Source: an uncultured Tateyamaria sp. (lineage in GTDB: Bacteria; Pseudomonadota; Alphaproteobacteria; Rhodobacterales; Rhodobacteraceae). Taken from it: 64,000 nt of DNA. Positions within the stretch are counted from its first letter, which is position 1. Each line of letters begins with the position of its first letter. The stretch is taken from the NCBI RefSeq assembly GCF_947487805.1, contig NZ_CANKXW010000011.1, forward strand, positions 1 through 64,000, read 5' to 3'. The position numbers and the translations under genes were made by a program. Shown here piece by piece: positions 41,218 through 49,244 of the stretch. Below the pieces are notes generated by a model. It was given only the letters and a program-made list of their open reading frames with translations. It was not told where the DNA came from and did no database searches.

Positions 41218-42383
41218 TGTGGCGCGCGGTCGCGTCCAATGCCATCACATTCCTGATCGTGGCGCTGTTCCTCGTGGGGGGCGTGATCCTTTGGGGGCGC
41301 GGCCAGTACGAGGGTGACGGGCCGCTGGCGCAGGCCATCTGCTTGCAGGTCGAACGGGGGTCGAATTTCTCACGCGTTAGCCGTGATCTGGAGCGCGAGG
41401 GTGCGGTCAGCCATGCCTGGCTGTTCCGGTCGGGGGCGGATTATGCGGGCAAGACGGACCAGCTCAAGGCCGGCAGCTACCTGGTGGAGCCGGGCGCGTC
41501 GATGGAAGAGATCGTGGATGTGGTCACGCGCGGCGGGGCAAGCACCTGCGGCACCGAGGTTGTGTACCGCATCGGGGTGAACCGTTTGAGCGCGCAGGTG
41601 CGCGAGCTGGACCCAGCGACAAACCGGTTCGTGGAGCGTGTGGCCTTTGAGCCGGGCGAGGACGAAACGCCGGAGATCTATGCGACCGTGAAGGCCGCGC
41701 AGGACACGCGGTACCGGGTGGCCATGGCCGAAGGGGTGACCAGCTGGCAGGTGGTCAACGCCCTGCGCGAGATGGACATCCTGCGCGGCGATGTCGACGA
41801 GATCCCGCCCGAAGGGGCGCTGGCCCCCGACAGTTACGAAGTGCGGCCCGGAGACGGGCGCGACAGCGTGCTGGCGCGCATGGCCGAGCAGCAGGAGCTG
41901 TGGGTCTCTGCCGCCTGGGAGGCGCGCGATCCGGAGACGCCGCTGGCCTCGCCCGAAGAGTTGCTGACGCTGGCCTCGATCATCGAGAAGGAAACCGGCG
42001 TGGCCGAGGAGCGGCGGCAGGTGGCGTCGGTGTTCGTAAACCGGATCAACCGCGGCATGCGGTTGCAGACGGACCCGACGGTGATCTATGGGATCACGCG
42101 CGGGCAGGGCGTGCTGGGGCGCGGGCTGCGGCGGTCAGAGCTGCGGGCGGCGACGCCGTGGAACACCTATGTCATCGAAGGGCTGCCGCCGACGCCGATT
42201 GCGAACCCCGGACGCGCGAGCCTGATGGCCGCGGCACAGCCTGACGAGACGCCCTATGTTTTCTTTGTGGCGGACGGGACGGGCGGGCACGCCTTTGCCG
42301 AGACCCTGGACGAGCACAACCGCAACGTGGCGCGCTGGCGCGAGATCGAGGCGGAGCGGGCGAACCAGTCGGACGACGGATAA
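41217..42383 (+). CDS. mltG: Endolytic murein transglycosylase MltG
   Basis: A 388-residue inner-membrane enzyme that cleaves nascent glycan strands and may set their length. One N-terminal helix (FLIVALFLVGGVILW), a LysM-like segment, and the YceG catalytic domain with the essential Glu in LASIIEKETG, VFVNRINRGMRLQTDPTVIYG, NTYVIEGLPPTPIANPG and YVFFVADGTGGHAFA. It overlaps fabF by one base, a linkage seen in many proteobacteria where the order is fabF-(pabC)-mltG. The GTA cluster begins about 330 bases downstream. Confidence 0.94.
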   Translation: MWRAVASNAITFLIVALFLVGGVILWGRGQYEGDGPLAQAICLQVERGSNFSRVSRDLEREGAVSHAWLFRSGADYAGKTDQLKAGSYLVEPGASMEEIVDVVTRGGASTCGTEVVYRIGVNRLSAQVRELDPATNRFVERVAFEPGEDETPEIYATVKAAQDTRYRVAMAEGVTSWQVVNALREMDILRGDVDEIPPEGALAPDSYEVRPGDGRDSVLARMAEQQELWVSAAWEARDPETPLASPEELLTLASIIEKETGVAEERRQVASVFVNRINRGMRLQTDPTVIYGITRGQGVLGRGLRRSELRAATPWNTYVIEGLPPTPIANPGRASLMAAAQPDETPYVFFVADGTGGHAFAETLDEHNRNVARWREIEAERANQSDDG

Positions 42384-42401
42384 CGCCGCCCCGTGAGCCA
42401 A

Positions 42402-42460
42402 GGTGCGCAGTGAATGCGCACCCTACGGGAGGCCGGTGCGGGGTGTCCCCGCGGGGACAC
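42402..42460. repeat. REP-like hairpin plus 18-base perfect palindrome
   Basis: GGTGCGCA (42402-42409) pairs with TGCGCACC (42415-42422) around GTGAA. Twenty bases on, GTGTCCCCGCGGGGACAC (42443-42460) is a perfect palindrome. Neither has a T-run. The first resembles dispersed palindromic elements common in such genomes; only this copy is in the window. Confidence 0.5.
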
Positions 42461-42500
42461 GGAAGGGTTGTGTAGCGATTGCAAGTGGTTACGCGGGCCG

Positions 42501-42515
42501 TTTACCCCCTGTTAA
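42501..42515 (+). promoter_or_regulatory. CtrA-like box upstream of GTA promoter (TTTA-N7-TTAA)
   Basis: TTTACCCCCTGTTAAC is one mismatch from TTAA-N7-TTAA. It is 66 bases upstream of the -35 element. CtrA is an established activator of GTA production in Rhodobacter capsulatus, though thought to act through GafA. Confidence 0.35.
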
Positions 42516-42580
42516 CCCTCTGAGTAGGATTTTGTTAATCATACCGAACGGTTAGCGGATTTTGCGCACACGCATTTCGC

Positions 42581-42609
42581 TTGACATTGCGAACGGTCAC
42601 ACGTATAAC
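42581..42609 (+). promoter_or_regulatory. Sigma-70 promoter of the GTA cluster (TTGACA-N17-TATAAC)
   Basis: TTGACA at 42581-42586 and TATAAC at 42604-42609 with an optimal 17-base spacer form the best housekeeping-type promoter in the window. Predicted transcription starts near 42616, about 100 bases before the first GTA gene. Confidence 0.75.
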
Positions 42610-42636
42610 TTGTGACAAGCTAGAAGAAGTGGGTCA

Positions 42637-42668
42637 GCGGCCCCGGAGAAATCCGGAGGTCGCTTTTT
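42637..42668 (+). terminator. Terminator-like hairpin (possible attenuator) in GTA leader
   Basis: GCGGCC and CCGG pair with CCGG and GGTCGC (one bulged A, one G-T pair) around AGAAAT, followed by TTTTTCG. It lies only about 20-50 bases after the predicted start site, before the first GTA gene, so most transcripts could end here unless read-through is promoted. Confidence 0.7.
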
Positions 42669-42716
42669 CGTTTCTCTCGTGCGGAGAAATCCCAACGCAT
42701 GAGAGGTTATGCACAC

Positions 42717-43064
42717 ATGACACTGAACACCCCAGCGCTTGATGATGAAGCGCGGACCGAGGAGCTTTTGCTTTCGGTACAGGACTCGCTCCGTGATTTG
42801 CGGAACGCGTTCAAGGCTCTCAAAGAAAGAGCCGACATGGGGGAGGACGTCAAAGGCGCTGACATCAGGTCCAACTTTCGGGACTTGGGGACGGTGCTGG
42901 TAAATTGCCAGAAATTGGAGACGACGCTTGCAGAAGCCAGGCAAAAACGCGGAAGCCGCGGATCAGGAGGGGCTGTGCTCGACCTTGACGCAGCCCGAGC
43001 TGAAGTTCGGTGCGCGCTGGGTCGCATCCGCGCCTGTTGCAGAGCAGGAAGCGTTTCTGAATGA
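42717..43064 (+). CDS. orfg1: GTA small terminase subunit (g1)
   Basis: A 115-residue protein from the ATG at 42717 (GAGAGG upstream; an ATG at 42699 is the alternative). EELLLSVQDSLRDLRNAFKALKERADMG and FRDLGTVLVNCQKLETTLAEAR form helical segments like R. capsulatus g1, shown to be a TerS that lacks specific DNA recognition. It ends with a short, cysteine-containing tail (IRACCRAGS) in a region that also encodes the start of g2, so the last 45 codons are read in two frames. Confidence 0.75.
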   Translation: MTLNTPALDDEARTEELLLSVQDSLRDLRNAFKALKERADMGEDVKGADIRSNFRDLGTVLVNCQKLETTLAEARQKRGSRGSGGAVLDLDAARAEVRCALGRIRACCRAGSVSE

Positions 43065-44343
43065 GTTGGGTGAGGGCGCTTTGGGCGCCCTCCCTTTTCT
43101 GTTCGAGTTTTGGGCGATGGCGCACCAGCTGCCGCCCGAGGGCGATTGGCGGTCCTGGGTGATCATGGGGGGGCGTGGGGCTGGCAAGACCCGTGCAGGT
43201 GCCGAATGGGTCCGGTCGATGGTTGAGGGGCCATTGCCGACGGATCCGGGACGCGCCACCCGTGTGGCCCTGGTGGGCGAGACCCATGACCAGGTGCGGG
43301 AAGTGATGATATTTGGCGAAAGCGGCATTCTGGCCTGTTCGCCGCCTGATCGCCGCCCCGAGTGGCAGGCCGGGCGCAAACGTCTGGAGTGGCCCAATGG
43401 TGCCGTGGCGACCGTGCATACGGCCCATGATCCAGAAGGGTTGCGGGGGCCGCAATTTGATGCGGCCTGGGTCGATGAGCTGGCCAAGTGGAAGAAGGGT
43501 CAGGAGACTTGGGACATGTTGCAGTTTGCGCTGCGGTTGGGCGACGATCCGCGGGTCTGTGTGACCACGACGCCGCGCAATGTGGGTGTGCTGAAAGCGC
43601 TGCTGGAGCAGCCTTCGACCGTGACCACCCACGCGCCAACGGAGGCGAATGCCGCCAATCTGGCGGCGTCTTTCCTGTCGGAGGTGCGGGCGCGCTATGC
43701 GGGTACGCGGCTGGGGCGGCAGGAGCTGGATGGGTTGCTGTTGAGTGATGCCGAGGGGGCGTTGTGGACCAGCGACATGTTGGCGGCCTGTCACAAGAAG
43801 GGATTTTTCCATTTTGACCGCATTGTTGTGGGCCTTGATCCGGCGATCACCAGCGGCAAGGCGGCGGATGAGTGCGGGATCATCGTGGTCGGCGCGCATA
43901 TGCAGGGCCCGCCGCAGGAGTGGACCGCGCATGTGATTTGCGACGCCTCAGTGCAGGGCGCGCGCCCGTCGGAATGGGCGCGGGTGGCGGTGGAGGCCGT
44001 GGACACCTGGGACGCGGACCGGCTGGTGGCGGAGGTCAATCAGGGCGGTCAGATGGTGGGCGAGGTGGTCCGCCAGATCGACCCGATGGTGCCATACAAG
44101 GCGGTCCATGCCAGCCGGGGCAAGGTGGCCCGCGCAGAGCCGATAGCCGCCCTTTACGAGCAGGGGCGGGTGACACATACGCCGCACCTGACCGCGCTTG
44201 AGGACCAGATGGTGCAGATGACGCGGCGCGGCTATCTGGGTGACGGATCGCCGGACCGGGTCGATGCGCTGGTCTGGGCGTTGCACGAGTTGATGATCGA
44301 GCCCGCGCGGGAGTACCGCCGGCCCGGCGTGCGCGGGTTGTAG
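42928..44343 (+). CDS. orfg2: GTA large terminase subunit (g2)
   Basis: A 471-residue DNA-packaging ATPase/nuclease. Walker A IMGGRGAGKTRAGAEW, Walker B FDAAWVDELAKW, coupling motif CVTTTPRNVG, then an RNase H-like nuclease with VGLDPAITSGKAADECGI and the late SPDRVDALVWAL acid. The start is uncertain: TTG at 42928 gives the full frame and overlaps g1 by 137 bases; TTG at 42985, 12 bases after a strong AGGAGGGG, is an alternative. No in-frame ATG exists before the ATPase domain. Confidence 0.9.
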   Translation: MQKPGKNAEAADQEGLCSTLTQPELKFGARWVASAPVAEQEAFLNELGEGALGALPFLFEFWAMAHQLPPEGDWRSWVIMGGRGAGKTRAGAEWVRSMVEGPLPTDPGRATRVALVGETHDQVREVMIFGESGILACSPPDRRPEWQAGRKRLEWPNGAVATVHTAHDPEGLRGPQFDAAWVDELAKWKKGQETWDMLQFALRLGDDPRVCVTTTPRNVGVLKALLEQPSTVTTHAPTEANAANLAASFLSEVRARYAGTRLGRQELDGLLLSDAEGALWTSDMLAACHKKGFFHFDRIVVGLDPAITSGKAADECGIIVVGAHMQGPPQEWTAHVICDASVQGARPSEWARVAVEAVDTWDADRLVAEVNQGGQMVGEVVRQIDPMVPYKAVHASRGKVARAEPIAALYEQGRVTHTPHLTALEDQMVQMTRRGYLGDGSPDRVDALVWALHELMIEPAREYRRPGVRGL

Positions 44344-44427
44344 GCCCGCGGGCTGCAGTTTCAGAACGGCCCTTCGGGGAGAGTTTATTTGGCAAGATGA
44401 TACGGGGGATCCGTCCCTTGTGGTGTG

Positions 44428-44455
44428 GGCAGTCCTGAAATGGGGCTGCCTTTTT
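44428..44455 (+). terminator. Terminator-like hairpin between g2 and g3
   Basis: GGCAGTCC (44428-44435) pairs with GGGCTGCC (44443-44450, one G-T pair) around a 7-base loop and is followed by TTTTTCG. It lies inside the GTA operon in the 167-base gap between terminase and portal genes. Confidence 0.65.
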
Positions 44456-44510
44456 CGTTGGTATGGACGGGGCCGGGCGGCCCTTGGGATCACGGATAGG
44501 AGACCCGAGA

Positions 44511-45686
44511 ATGGTGTTTGATTTCTTTCGGAACCGGGCCGCGGTGGACGCGCCGGAGCAAAAGGCCAGTGCCACGGGGAAAGTCGTGGCGTGGCAGACC
44601 GGCGGGCGCGTGGCGTGGAGCCCGCGCGATGCGGTGTCGCTGACGCGGTCGGGGTTTTCGGGCAATCCGGTGGGGTTTCGGTCGGTCAAATTGATTGCCG
44701 AGGCGGCGGCGGCCTTGCCGCTGGTGCTGCAAGATGCCGAGCAGCGGTTTGAGACGCATCCCGTTCTGTCGTTGATCAAGCGGCCCAATCCCGGTCAGGG
44801 GCGGGCGGAGTTGCTGGAGGCGCTCTATGCGCAGCTGTTGCTGTCGGGCAATGCCTATGTGGAAGCGGTGGCGGGTGAGAGCGGCGCGCCGCTGGAGCTG
44901 CATGTGTTGCGGTCGGACCGAATGTCGGTGGTGCCGGGGGCCGATGGGTGGCCGGTGGCCTATGACTATTCGGTGTCGGGCAAGACGCATCGGTTTGATG
45001 CCAGCGGTGCGGTAAGCCCGATCTGTCACATCAAGAGCTTTCACCCGCAGGACGACCATTACGGGTTTTCGCCGATGCAGGCCGCTGCCATGGCGCTGGA
45101 TGTGCACACGGCGGCGTCGCGGTGGTCGAAGTCCTTGCTGGACAATGCGGCCCGTCCGTCGGGGGCGATTGTCTACAAGGGGCAGGAGGGTCAGGGGCAT
45201 CTGAGTGTCGACCAGTATGACCGTCTGGTGTCGGAGATCGAGACCAACCATTCGGGTGCGCGCAACGCGGGGCGGCCGATGTTGCTGGAAGGTGGTCTGG
45301 ATTGGAAGCCTATGGGGTTCTCTCCATCCGACATGGAGTTTCAGAAGACCAAGGAGGCGGCCGCGCGGGAGATCGCATTGGCCTTTGGGGTGCCGCCGAT
45401 GCTCTTGGGCATCCAGGGCGATGCAACCTATGCCAATTATCAGGAGGCCAACCGGGCCTTTTACCGGCTGACCGTGTTGCCGCTGGCCACGCGGGTGGCG
45501 GCGGCGCTGGCCGAGTGGCTGGGCGGGCATACCGGCGAGGATGTGGTGCTGGCGCCCGATCTGGATCAGGTGCCGGCGTTGTCGGCGGAACGCGATGCGC
45601 AGTGGGCGCGGGTGGTGCAGGCCGATTTCCTGACCGAGGCCGAAAAGCGCCGGATGCTGGGGCTGCCCGCCTTGGCCGAGGAGTAG
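44511..45686 (+). CDS. orfg3: GTA portal protein (g3)
   Basis: A 391-residue HK97-type portal: NPVGFRSVKLIAEAAAALPL, HPVLSLIKRPNPGQGRAELLEALYAQLLLSGNAYVE (start of the conserved core), YGFSPMQAAAMALD, and FQKTKEAAAREIALAFGVPP with GDATYANYQEANRAFYR. The portal is the dodecameric DNA gate at the capsid vertex. GGAG before the ATG at 44511 sets the start; an ATG at 44463 is in frame but lacks one. Confidence 0.92.
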   Translation: MVFDFFRNRAAVDAPEQKASATGKVVAWQTGGRVAWSPRDAVSLTRSGFSGNPVGFRSVKLIAEAAAALPLVLQDAEQRFETHPVLSLIKRPNPGQGRAELLEALYAQLLLSGNAYVEAVAGESGAPLELHVLRSDRMSVVPGADGWPVAYDYSVSGKTHRFDASGAVSPICHIKSFHPQDDHYGFSPMQAAAMALDVHTAASRWSKSLLDNAARPSGAIVYKGQEGQGHLSVDQYDRLVSEIETNHSGARNAGRPMLLEGGLDWKPMGFSPSDMEFQKTKEAAAREIALAFGVPPMLLGIQGDATYANYQEANRAFYRLTVLPLATRVAAALAEWLGGHTGEDVVLAPDLDQVPALSAERDAQWARVVQADFLTEAEKRRMLGLPALAEE

Positions 45687-45690
45687 GGCC

Positions 45691-45915
45691 ATGGATGACG
45701 GCGGTTTGGACCGGTTCGCCTGTGCGCCCGGTCTGCGGCTGGAGGCGCATGAACGCCTGACGGCGGTGCATTTCGACAACCTGGGCAAGCGGCTCGACCG
45801 GCTGGAAGAGCTGATGGAGCGGCTTGAGAAACGGCTGTGGCTGACCGTTTACGGCGTGGTCGCTGTCATTCTGGCCACCGGGTTTCAATCAATCATGGCG
45901 GCCATTCCGCATTGA
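45691..45915 (+). CDS. orfg3.5: GTA head-formation small membrane-type protein (g3.5)
   Basis: A 74-residue protein 4 bases after the portal gene. An amphipathic coiled segment (DNLGKRLDRLEELMERLEKRL) is followed by one hydrophobic helix (LTVYGVVAVILATGF). Position and pattern match the small gene between portal and protease in R. capsulatus (g3.5), needed for head formation. Confidence 0.8.
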   Translation: MDDGGLDRFACAPGLRLEAHERLTAVHFDNLGKRLDRLEELMERLEKRLWLTVYGVVAVILATGFQSIMAAIPH

Positions 45916-45929
45916 AAAGGAGACAACAG

Positions 45930-46493
45930 ATGCATGCAGAGACCGGTCTGGAGACAAAATTTGCGCGCTTTGGCGACGGCATCAAGGTGCAGGATGATCA
46001 CGTGATCGAAGGCTATGCCAGTCTGTTTGGTGCCTGCGATCAGGGCGGGGACGTTGTGCGCGCTGGCGCTTATGCGGCGTCGCTGGGTGCGATTGCCGCC
46101 GAAGGGCGCAGCGTAAAGATGCTGTGGCAGCACGATCCGGCCTTTCCCATCGGTGTGTGGGACGAGGTCCGCGAGGATGGCCGGGGCCTGTGGGTCAAGG
46201 GCCGTCTGCTGCCGGGGGTGGCCAAGGGCCGCGAGGCGATGGACCTGATCCAGGCGGGCGCCATTGACGGGCTGTCCATCGGCTATCGCACGGTGAAAGC
46301 CACAAAGAACGACAAGGGCCAGCGGCTCTTGACCGAACTGGAGCTTTGGGAGGTGTCTTTGGTCACGTTCCCGATGCTGCCCAGTGCGCGGGTGTCGGCA
46401 AAATCGGAAGAACGCAACGCGTTCGACGATGACACGCTGCGTGATATGGCGGCGGCCCTTTGGGTTGCCCGCGAAAGCCTGGCACAGCGCTGA
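45930..46493 (+). CDS. orfg4: GTA prohead protease (g4)
   Basis: A 187-residue HK97-family (U35) serine protease that trims the capsid protein. VIEGYASLFGACDQGGDVVRAGAY opens the fold; catalytic His in MLWQHDP and Ser in GAIDGLSIGYR are visible, and LELWEVSLVTFPM ends the core. AAAAGGAGAC precedes the ATG at 45930. Confidence 0.92.
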   Translation: MHAETGLETKFARFGDGIKVQDDHVIEGYASLFGACDQGGDVVRAGAYAASLGAIAAEGRSVKMLWQHDPAFPIGVWDEVREDGRGLWVKGRLLPGVAKGREAMDLIQAGAIDGLSIGYRTVKATKNDKGQRLLTELELWEVSLVTFPMLPSARVSAKSEERNAFDDDTLRDMAAALWVARESLAQR

Positions 46494-46531
46494 CGCGCAC
46501 GCCATTTCAACCCACCATCAAGGACATGCTT

Positions 46532-47710
46532 ATGAGCAAGACCGAGATTAAGGCTCGGGCCGGGGAAGGTTTGTCCCCAGTCCAAGAAGTTGCCGAAGCT
46601 ATGAACGGTTTCGTCAACGAATTGAAAGGCTTCAAAGCCGACGTTCAAACCAAACTTCAACAAACAGAAGAGCGACTGACCATGCTGGATCGGAAAAACA
46701 TGACTGCGGCGCGCACCCCTCTGGCCGGTGCCGTCGACTTTGGGGCCCCTCATCAGAAGGCGTTCAACGCCTATCTGCGTTCGGGCGAAGATGACGGCCT
46801 GCGCGGCCTTGAGCTGGACGGCAAATCGCTGTCGACGGCGGTGAATTCGGATGGCGGTTACCTCGTCGATCCGCAGACATCGGAGAGCGTGAAATCGGTT
46901 CTGAACGCCACGGCGTCGATCCGTTCCATTGCGTCCGTCGTCAATGTCGAGGCGACGTCCTATGACGTGTTGGTCGACCACGGCGATGTGGGCACCGGCT
47001 GGGCCACAGAAACGGCCAGCCTGACCGAGACGGACACGCCGTCCATCGACCGCATCACCATCCCGCTGCACGAGCTGTCGGCCCTGCCCAAGGCATCGCA
47101 GCGCCTGCTGGACGACGCGGCGTTTGACATCGAAGCGTGGCTGGCCGGTCGCATCGCGGACAAGTTTGCCCGCGCAGAGGCGGCATCCTTCGTGTCCGGC
47201 GACGGCATCGACAAGCCCAAGGGTTTCCTGACGCACACATCTGTCGACAATGACGTGTGGGCCTGGGGCAACCTCGGCTATGTGCCCACGGGTGTGGACG
47301 GTGACGTGACCGCAGAGGCGATCATCGACCTAGTTTACGCGCTGGGTGCCGAATACCGTGCCAACGCGACCTTCGTGATGAACTCCAAGACGGCGGGCAT
47401 CGTGCGCAAGCTGAAGGACAATGACGGCCGTTTCCTGTGGACCGACGGTCTGGCCGCCGGTCAGCCTGCGGTTCTGATGGGCTATCCCGTGCTGATCGCC
47501 GAAGACATGCCCGACGCCGCAACCGGTGCTGACGCGATTGCCTTTGGTGATTTCGCTGCGGGTTACACCGTGGCCGAGCGTCCCGATCTGCGTGTTCTGC
47601 GTGATCCCTTCAGCGCCAAGCCGCACGTGCTGTTCTATGCGACCAAGCGTGTGGGCGGTGACGTGAGCGACTTTGCCGCGATCAAGCTGCTGAAATTCGC
47701 GACCGCCTGA
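46532..47710 (+). CDS. orfg5: GTA major capsid protein (g5)
   Basis: A 392-residue HK97-fold capsid. The N-terminal about 100 residues (VAEAMNGFVNELKGFKADVQTKL) are a helical scaffold that the protease should remove. The mature part has LSTAVNSDGGYLVDPQTS, ATSYDVLVD, FVSGDGIDKPKGFLT and FVMNSKTAGIVRKLKDNDGRF. AAGGA lies 7 bases before the ATG at 46532. Confidence 0.94.
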   Translation: MSKTEIKARAGEGLSPVQEVAEAMNGFVNELKGFKADVQTKLQQTEERLTMLDRKNMTAARTPLAGAVDFGAPHQKAFNAYLRSGEDDGLRGLELDGKSLSTAVNSDGGYLVDPQTSESVKSVLNATASIRSIASVVNVEATSYDVLVDHGDVGTGWATETASLTETDTPSIDRITIPLHELSALPKASQRLLDDAAFDIEAWLAGRIADKFARAEAASFVSGDGIDKPKGFLTHTSVDNDVWAWGNLGYVPTGVDGDVTAEAIIDLVYALGAEYRANATFVMNSKTAGIVRKLKDNDGRFLWTDGLAAGQPAVLMGYPVLIAEDMPDAATGADAIAFGDFAAGYTVAERPDLRVLRDPFSAKPHVLFYATKRVGGDVSDFAAIKLLKFATA

Positions 47711-47878
47711 ACGGTGTGAGCGGATGACCGGGGGCGGGCGCAAGCCTGCCTCTGGTTCCCGGGTGCGCGCTGGAAGTGCGCCGTGTTGTCTAGCTGCTCC
47801 CCTCCGTCCGAGCAATGCGGACTGGCGCGCGCCCGGACCTGATGGGGTCGAGGGGCAGAATTCGTGTGGAGATGTTCC
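47711..47878 (+). other. Structured gap between capsid and connector genes
   Basis: This 168-base gap is long for the cluster, where most genes overlap. It holds several short inverted repeats (for example GTCCG/CGGAC) but no T-run terminator and no ORF I would call. It may mark an RNA-processing site that sets capsid mRNA apart from downstream genes. Confidence 0.3.
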
Positions 47879-48475
47879 ATGATGTTGATCGAAGAGACCA
47901 CAATGCCCGATGGCGCATTGCCGGTCGAAGAATTCAAGGCGCATCTGCGTCTGGGCAGCGGGTTTGGGGAAAGCAGCGTGCAAGACGCTGTTTTGACCAG
48001 CTTTCTGCGGGCGGCTGTCGCCGCGATAGAGGCGCGCACGGGCAAGGCGTTGTTGGAGCGGGCGTTTTCGCTGACCGTGTCCGACTGGGCGGGGCTGGAC
48101 GCGCATGGGTTGCCGGTGGCGCCGGTGGTCGCGGTCACGGGCATCAGCCTGATTGACCGGACCGGCGGAACCACGGCGGCGGCCAGCGATGTGTTCTGGC
48201 TGGAGCGTGACACGCACCGGCCGCGTGTGCGCGCGGTGGGGGCCTGTTTGCCGGTGGTGCCTGCGGGCGGCACGGCGTCGGTTGCGTTTACCGCAGGCTA
48301 CGGGCCCAACTGGTCTGACATTCCATCGGATCTGGCCCATGCGGTGATGCTGCTTGCGGCGCATTATTACGAGTACCGGGACGAAACGAGCCTGAGCGAG
48401 GGGTGCATGCCGTTTGGTGTGACCAGCCTGATCGAGCGCTATCGTCCGCTGCGTCTGGGCGGGGGGGCGTCATGA
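47879..48475 (+). CDS. orfg6: GTA head-tail connector (g6)
   Basis: A 198-residue gp6-like connector adaptor: LPVEEFKAHLRLGSGFGESSVQDAV, FLRAAVAAIEARTGKAL and IPSDLAHAVMLLAAHYYEYRD are the typical helices, with a beta domain between. It should bind below the portal. GGAG precedes the ATG at 47879 (47882 is also possible). Overlaps g7 by 4 bases. Confidence 0.85.
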   Translation: MMLIEETTMPDGALPVEEFKAHLRLGSGFGESSVQDAVLTSFLRAAVAAIEARTGKALLERAFSLTVSDWAGLDAHGLPVAPVVAVTGISLIDRTGGTTAAASDVFWLERDTHRPRVRAVGACLPVVPAGGTASVAFTAGYGPNWSDIPSDLAHAVMLLAAHYYEYRDETSLSEGCMPFGVTSLIERYRPLRLGGGAS

Positions 48476-48810
48476 GCGTGCCGCGCCTGAACCGGCGGCT
48501 GACGCTGGAAACGCCGGGCCGCGTGGCCGATGGGGCGGGCGGGTTTGCGGAAACCTGGACCACCCTGGGCGTGGTCTGGGCCGAGCTGACCGCGCGCACG
48601 GGCCGCGAGCGGCAGGTGGCGGCGGCGGCGCTGTCGATGGTGCCCTTCAGGATCGTGGTGCGGGGTGCGCCGATGGGCCATCCCGAACGGCCTCTGCCGG
48701 ACCAGCGGTTTCGCGACGGGGGCCGGGTGTTTCACATCCGGTCGGTGGCCGAGCGCGATGGGGATGGCCGGTATCTGGTCTGTATGGCGGATGAAGAGGT
48801 GGTGTCATGA
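48472..48810 (+). CDS. orfg7: GTA head closure protein (g7)
   Basis: A 112-residue small beta-barrel protein of the phage head-tail adaptor type: LNRRLTLETPGRVADGAGGF, VWAELTARTGRERQV and RFRDGGRVFHIRSVAERD. It closes the filled head. The ATG overlaps the g6 stop (ATGA), and its own stop overlaps g8 in the same way. Confidence 0.87.
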   Translation: MSVPRLNRRLTLETPGRVADGAGGFAETWTTLGVVWAELTARTGRERQVAAAALSMVPFRIVVRGAPMGHPERPLPDQRFRDGGRVFHIRSVAERDGDGRYLVCMADEEVVS

Positions 48811-49217
48811 GCTATGCCGTTTCAGCCGCCCTGCAATCGGCCGTTTTTGCCGCCCTGACCACGGATGACGATGTGCAGGACGCGGTGAATGGTGCCGTCT
48901 ATGACGCGCTGCCCAGCGGTGTGTTGCCCAGCATTTATGTCAGCCTTGGTGGCGAGACGGTGCGGGCCGAGAATGACAAGACCGGCGCGGGTGCAGCGCA
49001 CCGCTTTGTCATCTCGGTGGTGACGGATGTGCCCGGGTTCCATGCGGCCAAGGTCGCGGCGGGTGCCGTATGCGACGCGCTGCACGAGGCCGACATGGCG
49101 CTGAGCCGGGGCCGGTTGGTGTCGATGAAATTTGACCGCGCGCGGGCTGTAATGATCGACAAAGGCGCTGGCCGCCGGATCGACCTGACCTTTCGCGCAC
49201 GGGTCGAAGACGAATAA
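48807..49217 (+). CDS. orfg8: GTA tail terminator, DUF3168 (g8)
   Basis: A 136-residue DUF3168 protein: YAVSAALQSAVFAALTTDD, GVLPSIYVSLGGETVRAEND and RFVISVVTDVPGFHAAKV. Related proteins cap the tail tube and join it to the head. Start overlaps the g7 stop by 4 bases. Confidence 0.88.
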   Translation: MSYAVSAALQSAVFAALTTDDDVQDAVNGAVYDALPSGVLPSIYVSLGGETVRAENDKTGAGAAHRFVISVVTDVPGFHAAKVAAGAVCDALHEADMALSRGRLVSMKFDRARAVMIDKGAGRRIDLTFRARVEDE

Positions 49218-49244
49218 CCCTTTAGTTTCAAACGGAGAATACCC

